Assembly (NCBI GenBank): GCA_001784535.1
Contig: MFRJ01000045.1
Coordinates: forward strand, 1 to 5,182
Reading direction: 5' to 3'
Source: Candidatus Melainabacteria bacterium GWA2_34_9
Lineage (GTDB): Bacteria; Cyanobacteriota; Vampirovibrionia; Gastranaerophilales; UBA9971
DNA: 5,182 nucleotides
Made by a program: the position numbers and the translations under genes. Position 1 is the first letter of the stretch; the number at the start of each line of letters is the position of its first letter. Below, one piece after another: positions 1-4,327 of the stretch. Under the pieces are notes generated by a model that made no database searches, was not told the origin of the DNA, and was given only the letters and a program-made list of their open reading frames with translations.

Positions 1-106
1 AGCTTTGGGCGCAATTTCATCTGCAATGTTTATTTATTCCCTGTCAAATATTTCCGAAAGAATTTTAAAATTATTAGATTTACTAAAAATAAAAAAAGGA
101 GCGTAA
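1..106 (+). CDS. C-terminal fragment of an unrecognised, probably membrane-associated protein
   Basis: Reading from base 2, 34 codons end at a TAA at 104-106. The visible tail starts with a hydrophobic stretch (ALGAISSAMFIYSLSNI) and continues into an amphipathic, lysine-rich end (roughly SERILKLLDLLKIKKGA). That is the pattern of a last membrane helix followed by a cytoplasmic tail. The frame was chosen because its composition is protein-like and because it stops just before the ribosome binding site and start of the next small gene, only 3 nt away, as in an operon. Most of the gene lies outside the window, so the family cannot be named. The alternative frame starting at base 1 runs through the next gene's start and is less likely. 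Confidence 0.5.
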   Translation, partial: ALGAISSAMFIYSLSNISERILKLLDLLKIKKGA

Positions 107-109
107 AAA

Positions 110-229
110 ATGACTTATTCTCACTTTGACACAGTCTTAGCTATATTTGGTGCTTTATTTACATTTATAATCCTAGCTTATGTGTGTTTTGATACGGTTA
201 GAAAAGCCGAACAAATGGATCCTAAATAA
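110..229 (+). CDS. 39-residue single-pass membrane protein, unknown function
   Basis: ATG at 110 is preceded by AGGAG at 97-101 with an 8-nt spacer, a strong ribosome binding site. The 39-residue product has a short polar N-terminus (MTYSHFD), one hydrophobic span at about residues 9-29 (AIFGALFTFIILAYVCF at its core) and a charged tail ending in AEQMDPK. By the positive-inside rule the arginine and lysine after the span would place the C-terminus in the cytoplasm. It sits between a probable membrane protein (3-nt gap) and nth (12-nt gap), so it is likely translated from the same message. The size and layout resemble small accessory subunits of membrane complexes, but I recognise no specific family. 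It is more likely a partner of the upstream gene than of nth. Confidence 0.65.
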   Translation: MTYSHFDTVLAIFGALFTFIILAYVCFDTVRKAEQMDPK

Positions 230-241
230 AAACAATCTTGA

Positions 242-871
242 ATGAAAAAAGTAGACATAGAAAAAATAGTTGAAATTCTTGATAACTATTACCCGATGCA
301 TGTAATGGAAGATACTTACACAGGGCAGCCTTATAAAGCTCTTGTTTCATGCCTTTTAAGTTTGCGCACCAGAGATGAAATAACATTTCCTGTTGCGGAA
401 AAACTTTTTCAAGCGGCTGATAATCCTTGTAAAATGATTAATCTTTCTTATGAAGAACTTTGCGAAAAAATAAAATCGATTAATTATTACAAAACAAAAG
501 CTGAAAATATCCAGACTATTTCAAGAATACTGCTAGAAAAATACAACGGGGAAGTCCCTTCAACAATGGAAGAACTTTTAGCTTTTAGAGGAGTTGGAAG
601 AAAGACAGCCAATATAGTTCTTTCTGTGGGCTTTCAGAAGCCCGCTATAGCAGTTGATACACATGTGCATAGAATTTCTAACAGATTGGGGCTGGTTTCT
701 ACAAAAACTCCCGAAGAAACCGAATTTGCTTTAAGAGAAATTCTTCCTAAAAAATACTGGAGAAAATGGAATCAAATTATGGTGCTTCACGGCAAGAACA
801 CTTGCAAACCGATAACTCCTTTGTGCAAGACCTGCCCTATCATTGAATACTGCAATCAAGTGTTTTCCTAA
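242..871 (+). CDS. nth: endonuclease III (DNA glycosylase/AP lyase)
   Basis: This is a 209-residue base-excision repair enzyme of the HhH-GPD superfamily, which removes oxidised pyrimidines and cleaves the abasic site by beta-elimination. The helix-hairpin-helix is at about residues 112-130 (AFRGVGRKTANIVL), with the catalytic lysine at K121. The catalytic aspartate is D139 in AVDTHVHR. Four cysteines, C188, C195, C198 and C204, have the C-x6-C-x2-C-x5-C spacing of the [4Fe-4S] cluster. An LLSLRTRDE segment near residues 38-46 occupies the site of the LLSAQ.TD motif of E. coli Nth, so the glutamine there is replaced; RTRDE-type sequences occur in other bacterial and archaeal members. Length matches the family (about 210). 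The ATG at 242 has no clear Shine-Dalgarno but lies 12 nt after the preceding stop, so translation is probably coupled. Confidence 0.97.
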   Translation: MKKVDIEKIVEILDNYYPMHVMEDTYTGQPYKALVSCLLSLRTRDEITFPVAEKLFQAADNPCKMINLSYEELCEKIKSINYYKTKAENIQTISRILLEKYNGEVPSTMEELLAFRGVGRKTANIVLSVGFQKPAIAVDTHVHRISNRLGLVSTKTPEETEFALREILPKKYWRKWNQIMVLHGKNTCKPITPLCKTCPIIEYCNQVFS

Positions 872-872
872 C

Positions 873-937
873 ACTAATTATAACATAAATATTTATACAT
901 TTATGTTTATAATTAGTTACATGTTATTGCTTTTTTT
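873..937 (+). terminator. AT-rich hairpin after nth, possible terminator
   Basis: The arms 873-890 (ACTAATTATAACATAAAT) and 899-917 are complementary over about 18 bp with a single bulged base, around an 8-nt loop. The T-run (931-937) lies about 14 nt beyond the stem rather than directly after it, and the stem is almost all A-T, so it is not a textbook intrinsic terminator. Its position just after the nth stop and just before the next promoter suggests that it separates the two transcription units. Because the hairpin ends ten bases before a -35 element it could also be an operator. Confidence 0.5.
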
Positions 938-955
938 CAATAAATTATAGATAAT
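927..955 (+). promoter_or_regulatory. sigma-70-type promoter, copy A of a repeated promoter
   Basis: TTGCTT (927-932) and GATAAT (950-955) are separated by exactly 17 nt, matching the TTGACA/TATAAT consensus at 4/6 and 5/6. The same two hexamers with the same spacing recur at 2796-2824, and the surrounding 39 bases (917-955 versus 2786-2824) align without gaps, with about 28 identities by eye. Transcription would start near 962 and yield a leader of roughly 550 nt before the first HNH gene. Confidence 0.7.
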
Positions 956-978
956 AAACAAATCAAAAGGGGAAAGAA

Positions 979-1065
979 ATGGTTTTGAGTAGAAACGGAG
1001 CTAAGTTCAAAATAGAGAACACTATAAAGCTATTAAGCACAAGAATGCTGATTAGCTATATATAA
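979..1065 (+). CDS. 28-residue leader or small peptide, copy A
   Basis: ATG at 979 follows a very strong ribosome binding site (AAAGGGG, 966-972) with 6-nt spacing and lies about 17 nt after the predicted transcription start. The peptide begins MVLSRNG, is basic in the middle and ends TRMLISYI. A second tiny ORF at 2847 has the same start context (GAAATGGTTTT), also begins MVL and has L-I-S-F-I at nearly the same distance from the start, so the two are probably related. Unlike the second copy, no strong terminator follows. Function is unknown: it may be a leader peptide controlling the downstream HNH gene, or a small hydrophobic-tailed peptide acting by itself. It has no detectable signal peptide. 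Confidence 0.5.
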   Translation: MVLSRNGAKFKIENTIKLLSTRMLISYI

Positions 1066-1519
1066 ACTTATGGGTTTAGCAAAATCGGTTAAAATCGTAA
1101 AGGAAAAAGAGTTAGAAAAAGTTAAGAAAAGGGTTATGGGTTATGTGTTATAGTAGCGGTCTTATTTATTTAGTGTATTTTTAATTAAAATCAAAAGTCG
1201 ATTTTGAGAAATAAATCTCAGAAGCTTTGTCATTTAACGTAAATTTATTTTCAACTTGATATTCAAATTTAGTAATTTGAATGTGGAGTAGTCTGTGTTT
1301 TGTTTATAACGTATTTAATGGATAAATTAAAACGGGAAATTTTGTATATTTGACATATATAAATCTTTAAATAAAAGAAAGGGGAAAGTTTAGACTATTA
1401 ACACCTCGTTTATCAATTCATCTCATCTCAATTCATTTTATCTCTGCAAATAAAAATAATAAAAATTGAATAAGTAAAAAATAAGAGTTTTAGTTAGTGG
1501 GTTATCAGGAGAACATTAT
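1066..1519 (+). other. 454-nt untranslated or degenerate region upstream of the first HNH gene
   Basis: I see no convincing gene here. It contains a 27-codon ORF (1070-1153, lysine-rich, no ribosome binding site), a perfect 9-bp inverted repeat with 4-nt loop at 1261-1282 (ATTCAAATT-TAGT-AATTTGAAT) not followed by a T-run, and a second AAAGGGGAAAG at 1378-1388 that has no start codon after it. If transcription starts at the 927-955 promoter, this is a long structured leader. If the 1350 promoter is real, the leader is about 140 nt. It may be remnant DNA from duplication. Confidence 0.5.
1350..1377 (+). promoter_or_regulatory. weak candidate promoter for the first HNH gene
   Basis: A perfect -35 TTGACA (1350-1355) is followed after 16 nt by TAAAAG (1372-1377), only 4/6 to the -10 consensus. 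It would start transcription near 1384, close to the second AAAGGGGAAAG motif. Such matches are common by chance in AT-rich DNA. Confidence 0.3.
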
Positions 1520-1613
1520 ATGAACGGTCTTATCGGAATTAAACATGCTTTCTTCACAAATTTTAGAACAAACAACAATTCATCTCTGCAAAAAGAATTT
1601 AACAATTCATCTC
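1414..1613 (+). repeat. short direct repeats CAATTCATCTC spanning the start of the first HNH gene
   Basis: CAATTCATCTC occurs at 1414-1424, 1576-1586 and 1603-1613, with a related CAATTCATTTTATCTCTGCAAA-type variant at 1429-1450. The last two perfect copies are inside the coding region and encode the repeated NNSSL residues at positions 19-23 and 28-32. The others are upstream of the start codon. This looks like local slippage or small-scale duplication in a low-complexity linker. Confidence 0.55.
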
Positions 1614-2134
1614 TTTTAAGCAATCCTATTTGCGATACGGTTTCATTTGGAAAATCCAAACGCCATTATTCAGATGCTACTAAATTGTTAATGAGAACAA
1701 TGAGAAAGCTCGCAGAAACATTAAATTTGCCTGATTTTTATACAGGAAAAAGATTTGGTTTAAATCACAAAGAAAAAGTTTCTGTAGAACATCTACTTCC
1801 GCATTCTCAAAGACATAAAGCTGCATCAAGAGGTCTTTTAAGTGTTAATTCACTTGAAAATTTTGTACCTGTTGGCAATAAAACAAATAGTGACAGAGGC
1901 TCTATTCCTCTAAAAGAATGGTACAAAGCTCATCCGGATTTCTTAAAAAATGGCATAGAAGCTCTTAAAGAATATGAAAAAGTTAGCAACCCTATAATCA
2001 ATGGAAAAGAATGGGTTAAAAGCCTAAAAAAATTATTAAACCAAGAAATGGGCTATGTAGCATTTGCAGGAAGAAAAAATCAAAGTAATTTGACTTCAAT
2101 TCAAAAAGATCAAAGATTGTCATTAGTAGCTTAA
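1520..2134 (+). CDS. stand-alone HNH nuclease-like protein, paralogue 1
   Basis: This 204-residue protein probably folds as a beta-beta-alpha-metal nuclease. An N-terminal segment (MNGLIGIKHAFF) leads to an asparagine/serine-rich linker with a VSFGK motif (41-45), then a helical basic stretch (52-70). The HNH core follows: YTGK at 74-77, E90-H91 as the metal/general-base pair, PHS at 94-96, N114 in LENF, and N123 followed by R126-G127. The N114 to N123 distance of nine residues equals that between N854 and N863 of SpCas9. An IPLKEW motif (129-134), helices and a tail with FAGRKNQ (182-188) and LSLVA end it. There are no CxxC zinc ligands. AGGAG at 1507-1511 lies 8 nt before the ATG. No signal peptide or known partner domain is visible. 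The HNH fold is well supported; nuclease activity and role are inferred. Confidence 0.8.
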   Translation: MNGLIGIKHAFFTNFRTNNNSSLQKEFNNSSLLSNPICDTVSFGKSKRHYSDATKLLMRTMRKLAETLNLPDFYTGKRFGLNHKEKVSVEHLLPHSQRHKAASRGLLSVNSLENFVPVGNKTNSDRGSIPLKEWYKAHPDFLKNGIEALKEYEKVSNPIINGKEWVKSLKKLLNQEMGYVAFAGRKNQSNLTSIQKDQRLSLVA

Positions 2135-2241
2135 TTTACCTGTCTTTAAAATAGATCAAAAGGGTTTAAACGATTTAAATAAATAATTACTGTTTTAACA
2201 GGCATTATTATCATGCGTAAAAAACAACCGGGAGATTTTAT
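2135..2241 (+). other. spacer between HNH paralogues 1 and 2 with imperfect inverted repeat
   Basis: CCTGT-CTT-TAAAA (2139-2151) can pair with TTTTAACAGG (2193-2202) if the CTT is bulged out, enclosing a 41-nt loop that holds the palindrome GTTTAAAC. No T-run follows, so this is not an intrinsic terminator and paralogue 2 is probably reached by read-through. ATCAAAAGGG at 2155-2164 also occurs at 962-971, next to the copy A tiny ORF, possibly a remnant of the same leader. The ribosome binding site for paralogue 2 is GGGAG at 2230-2234. Confidence 0.4.
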
Positions 2242-2697
2242 ATGAACGGTCTTACAAGTGTAAAACAATTTTTTGCATCCAAAATAGTTAACAAAAATAT
2301 TGCTTTAGAACAAAATCAACAAATTCCTTTTGGATACAAATCCCCTTTAAAAGATATTGTTAGTCTGGATGCTTATACCGGAAAAATCTTAAGCAGAAGA
2401 CAAAGAACATTTGAACATATATTACCGCATTCAAAAGGCGGACCAAATACTATCAGCAACTGCCTTATTACAGGCGCTGCAATTAATGGAGAAAGAGGCA
2501 ACATGCCTTTTTCTAAATGGCTTAAGAAAAAACCGGGCGTTATTCAGAACATCCAAAATTACTTGAATCAATTAAGAGGTTTAATAGTTAACGGACAAGA
2601 TTATGTTGAAACAGTAAAGAAAACTCTCAATAAGGAAGCACAGGGAGTAGTTACTTTTACAGGCAAAAAACCTCAAAATTTGTCTTACAACGCTTAA
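2242..2697 (+). CDS. compact stand-alone HNH nuclease-like protein, paralogue 2
   Basis: This 151-residue shortened relative of its two neighbours keeps the same plan. It starts MNGLTSVKQFF, has a linker with DIVSL (38-42), then the HNH core: YTGK at 45-48, E58-H59, PHS at 62-64, G66-G67, N73 and N82 with R85-G86. H59, N73 and N82 are 14 and 9 residues apart, the same spacing as H840, N854 and N863 of SpCas9. The residues MPFSKW (88-93) follow, then a helical part with VNGQDYVETVKKTLN and the tail FTGKK (139-143)...LSYNA. Compared with paralogues 1 and 3 it lacks the basic helix before YTGK and the extra loop between H and N. All putative catalytic residues are present, so it looks functional, not decayed. 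GGGAG (2230-2234) precedes the ATG by 7 nt. A terminator follows. Confidence 0.8.
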   Translation: MNGLTSVKQFFASKIVNKNIALEQNQQIPFGYKSPLKDIVSLDAYTGKILSRRQRTFEHILPHSKGGPNTISNCLITGAAINGERGNMPFSKWLKKKPGVIQNIQNYLNQLRGLIVNGQDYVETVKKTLNKEAQGVVTFTGKKPQNLSYNA

Positions 2698-2720
2698 TTT
2701 TTTCTACCCATAACTTTTCT

Positions 2721-2760
2721 ACTCAGTTGTCGATTGTTTTTAAACGGCAGCTGAGTTTAT
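2721..2760 (+). terminator. intrinsic terminator after HNH paralogue 2
   Basis: ACTCAGTTGTCG (2721-2732) pairs with CGGCAGCTGAGT (2745-2756) over 12 bp with two G-U pairs and a 12-nt loop, followed by TTTATT. It lies 24 nt after the stop codon and ends the first HNH transcription unit. The T-tract is short, so efficiency may be moderate. Confidence 0.7.
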
Positions 2761-2795
2761 TATAAATTTATTCAATAATGAATGTTTACATAAGA

Positions 2796-2824
2796 TTGCT
2801 TTTTTATTAATTACTGTAGATAAT
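2796..2824 (+). promoter_or_regulatory. sigma-70-type promoter, copy B of a repeated promoter
   Basis: TTGCTT (2796-2801), a 17-nt spacer and GATAAT (2819-2824) duplicate the elements at 927-955 exactly. TTACAT lies upstream of the -35 in both copies (917-922 and 2786-2791), and the T-run directly after TTGC is also shared. Predicted start of transcription is near 2831. It drives the tiny ORF at 2847 and, if the terminator at 2936-2971 is passed, HNH paralogue 3. Confidence 0.72.
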
Positions 2825-2846
2825 TATTGTAATAGATGGGAGAGAA

Positions 2847-2954
2847 ATGGTTTTAAGGATGAGTGAAAGACAATTTCAATATAAATATAAAAAGGACTCT
2901 GGTTCTGCGGAACTTCAAATATTAATAAGCTTTATAAAATGCGCTGTTTTTTAA
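2847..2954 (+). CDS. 35-residue leader or small peptide, copy B
   Basis: ATG at 2847 follows GGGAGAG (2838-2844) at close spacing, and begins MVLRMSERQF, then a basic YKYKK segment, and ends QILISFIKCAVF. Start context, MVL and the L-I-S-aromatic-I motif match the tiny ORF at 979. The TAA stop (2952-2954) falls at the loop and closing pair of a strong terminator hairpin, so a ribosome completing the ORF would cover the hairpin. That geometry fits a leader peptide whose translation relieves termination. Alternatively the transcript is a roughly 140-nt small RNA and the ORF is incidental. A small hairpin with a C(UGCG)G tetraloop (2901-2914) lies inside the ORF, which supports an RNA role. I cannot decide between these. 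Confidence 0.45.
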   Translation: MVLRMSERQFQYKYKKDSGSAELQILISFIKCAVF

Positions 2955-2971
2955 AACGGCGTATTTTTTTT
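2936..2971 (+). terminator. strong intrinsic terminator between tiny ORF B and HNH paralogue 3, possible attenuator
   Basis: ATGCGCTGTTTT (2939-2950) pairs with AAAACGGCGTAT (2953-2964), including two G-U pairs, and the stem can extend by A-T pairs into the eight-T run 2964-2971. It is the clearest terminator in the window. It lies about 110 nt after the copy B transcription start and 80 nt before the HNH start, with only a weak candidate promoter between (TTGAAA 2992-2997, TAAAGG 3015-3020). Either paralogue 3 is controlled by attenuation here or an unrecognised promoter drives it. Confidence 0.8.
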
Positions 2972-3051
2972 GAGATGAATAAAAAAACAGGTTGAAAGGT
3001 AAAGAAAAATGCGTTAAAGGAGTTTAATAGATTTGTCAGGAGATGGGTATT

Positions 3052-3678
3052 ATGAGTGGTCTTACCGGAATAAAACAAATTTTCTTCGGCAGTTTAACAA
3101 CTAATAATAACACTACACCTAAAAAAGAATTCAATAATTATTCTTTTCTAAATCATCCTATTCACGACACAATTTCGTTTCAAAAAAGTCATCGTCATTA
3201 TACAGAAACTCAAAAAAGTATAATGCAAACATTAAAAAGACTTGCAGTAAAATTGGGCCTACCCGATTTTTATACAGGTAAACCTTTTGGCAAAGGCTAT
3301 AAGCCTACAATTGAGCATGTAATTCCTCATTCTCAAAGAGAAAAAGCGGCTCAAAAAGGTTTGGAAAGTATTAATAATCTGGAAAATTTTGTACTCACAG
3401 GATCACGAATAAATACAAAAAGAGATTCTATGTCTCTAAAAAAATGGTATCAAACAAATCCTGAATTTCTTGAAAACAGTAAAAAAGCTCTTAAAGAATA
3501 TGAAAAAATAAATTTAAAAGAAGGACAATTATTTGAAGGTTCTTCTGAAATAAACGGCAAAAGCTGGGTTCAAAAACTTAAAAAATTATTAAACGGTGAA
3601 CTTGGTTATGTAGCATTTACAGGAAGAAAAAATCAAAATAATTTAGATTTAAATCAGAAGCTGTCATACGTTGCCTGA
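3052..3678 (+). CDS. stand-alone HNH nuclease-like protein, paralogue 3
   Basis: I place the start at ATG 3052 (208 residues), not the in-frame ATG at 3043. AGGAG at 3038-3042 touches the earlier ATG directly but is 9 nt from 3052, and starting there gives MSGLTGIKQ, matching MNGLIGIKH and MNGLTSVKQ. Order: N-terminal motif, linker with FNNYSFL and ISFQK (41-45), basic helix, YTGK (74-77), E88-H89, PHS (92-94), N112 in LENF, N121 with R124, KKW (130-132), helices with INGKSWVQKLKKLLN, and tail FTGRKNQ (189-195)...LSYVA. It is about half identical to paralogue 1 by eye and has an 8-residue insertion near 155-165. Where paralogues 1 and 2 have R-G it has R124-D125, and SMSL replaces SIPL. The core H and N residues are intact. 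Activity is inferred. Confidence 0.8.
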   Translation: MSGLTGIKQIFFGSLTTNNNTTPKKEFNNYSFLNHPIHDTISFQKSHRHYTETQKSIMQTLKRLAVKLGLPDFYTGKPFGKGYKPTIEHVIPHSQREKAAQKGLESINNLENFVLTGSRINTKRDSMSLKKWYQTNPEFLENSKKALKEYEKINLKEGQLFEGSSEINGKSWVQKLKKLLNGELGYVAFTGRKNQNNLDLNQKLSYVA

Positions 3679-3686
3679 TTTTTTTT
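3651..3686 (+). terminator. intrinsic terminator overlapping the end of HNH paralogue 3
   Basis: AAATCAG (3651-3657) pairs with CTGATTT (3675-3681) around a 17-nt loop, and runs into eight Ts (3679-3686) with a second T-run at 3691-3696. The stem lies within the last codons of the HNH gene and also contains the stop of the minus-strand ORF. The stem is short, but the T-tract and position support termination of the HNH transcript. Confidence 0.6.
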
Positions 3687-3884
3687 ATTAGTTTTTTCTT
3701 TATAATTCCTGAGTATATGTCCGCAGTTTTTGCATGCCAAATAATCACAGGAACTGTCTATCGGCATATAAATATGCTTGTCGCAGTTTTTGTATAAGTC
3801 TTCCTCCCGTTCTTGCAGTTCAAAATGAACAGGGGGCTTTTTTTTCTCAAACCATTTTTTTAAAATCAGTTCGATTATATACAT
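3654..3884 (-). CDS. small zinc-ribbon-like protein of unknown function
   Basis: The 76-residue product starts with an amphipathic, lysine-rich segment (MYIIELILKKWFEKKK). It then has a likely metal-binding module: C34-x2-H37, C46, C51-x2-C54-x-H56 (NCDKH, SSCDYLACKNCGH), ending in a basic tail. The YLACKNCG signature is typical of short zinc ribbons. It overlaps the last 25 bp of HNH paralogue 3 on the opposite strand. There is no clear Shine-Dalgarno before the ATG at 3884, but a perfect TATAAT lies on this strand at 3921-3916, giving a predicted leader of about 25 nt. No specific family is recognised; DNA/RNA binding or a structural role are both possible. The ordered cysteines argue that it is a real gene and not a shadow ORF. 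Confidence 0.6.
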   Translation of the reverse strand: MYIIELILKKWFEKKKPPVHFELQEREEDLYKNCDKHIYMPIDSSCDYLACKNCGHILRNYKEKTNKKNQATYDSF

Positions 3885-3910
3885 AAAAAATCACAATTTT
3901 ATTTTAATAA

Positions 3911-3927
3911 AGTTAATTATACTTTAC
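3911..3927. promoter_or_regulatory. candidate divergent -10 region between the zinc-ribbon gene and the 108-residue gene
   Basis: AAAGTTAATTATACTTT is nearly palindromic. On the minus strand it reads TATAAT (3921-3916) upstream of the zinc-ribbon gene. On the plus strand it reads TATACT (3918-3923), 78 nt before the ATG at 4001. Neither strand shows a good -35 at the right distance, so this is a tentative call based on the -10 matches and the divergent layout. Confidence 0.4.
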
Positions 3928-4000
3928 CAGATCAAAAAAAAATTGTACCATTATGAAAAAGAATATGCCCGACTTAAATTTGTTTTGAAAGGTTATAAAA

Positions 4001-4327
4001 ATGTCTGAAGAAAATAAAACTTTTGCCAGATGGTATGAAAAAGATCCTATTGTTGCAAAATGCTTTGAAATAATGGAACAGCTTGATGATAGAAAAAAAC
4101 GTCAGACCGCAACTTTTTTGATGAACGAAATCATATCAAAACCGCCATATTCAGACATGATTCCGGATGAAATCTTCCATCTGGCAACAAGTGAAGAACA
4201 AAAGCGCCGTTGGTATGATTATGATGAAGTGTCGCGTATCTTTGCCGAACTTTTAAGGCATTTGCCGGATGAAACAAAAAAAGAAATCTCAATAAAAGCT
4301 ATAACTTTTATTGAAGATTTAAAGTAA
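4001..4327 (+). CDS. 108-residue soluble protein of unknown function
   Basis: ATG at 4001 is preceded by AAAGG (3988-3992) with 8-nt spacing. The product is charged, predicted mostly helical and soluble, without signal peptide, membrane segment or cysteine motif (one cysteine, C21). Recognisable stretches include FARWYEKDP near the start, ATFLMNEIISKPPYSDMIP in the middle and RRWYDYDEVSRIFAELLRHLP near residue 70. The regular helix pattern with conserved-looking W, Y and P positions suggests a real conserved protein, but I cannot assign a family. Its last 20 bp overlap the end of trpF on the opposite strand, a tail-to-tail arrangement with no room for a separate terminator. Confidence 0.75.
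   Translation: MSEENKTFARWYEKDPIVAKCFEIMEQLDDRKKRQTATFLMNEIISKPPYSDMIPDEIFHLATSEEQKRRWYDYDEVSRIFAELLRHLPDETKKEISIKAITFIEDLK

Noticed and set aside
1070..1153. 27-codon lysine-rich ORF (starts MGLAKSVKIV)
   Set aside because: No ribosome binding site, no counterpart in the second module, and length expected by chance in AT-rich DNA.
1261..1282. Perfect 9-bp inverted repeat as a terminator
   Set aside because: Almost pure A-T stem, no T-run after it and no gene directly upstream; kept only as a note in the noncoding region.
2213..2245. 10-residue ORF (MRKKQPGDFI) whose TGA overlaps the ATG of HNH paralogue 2
   Set aside because: No ribosome binding site of its own and too short to distinguish from chance, although overlapping stop/start could allow coupling.
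1520..3678. CRISPR-Cas or IscB-type system suggested by the Cas9-like HNH motif
   Set aside because: There is no RuvC domain, bridge helix, repeat-spacer array or omega-RNA-like element in the window; only the HNH core geometry is similar.
872..3680. Insertion sequence or other mobile element carrying the HNH genes
   Set aside because: No transposase or integrase, no terminal inverted repeats and no target-site duplications seen; the tandem layout is explained by local duplication.
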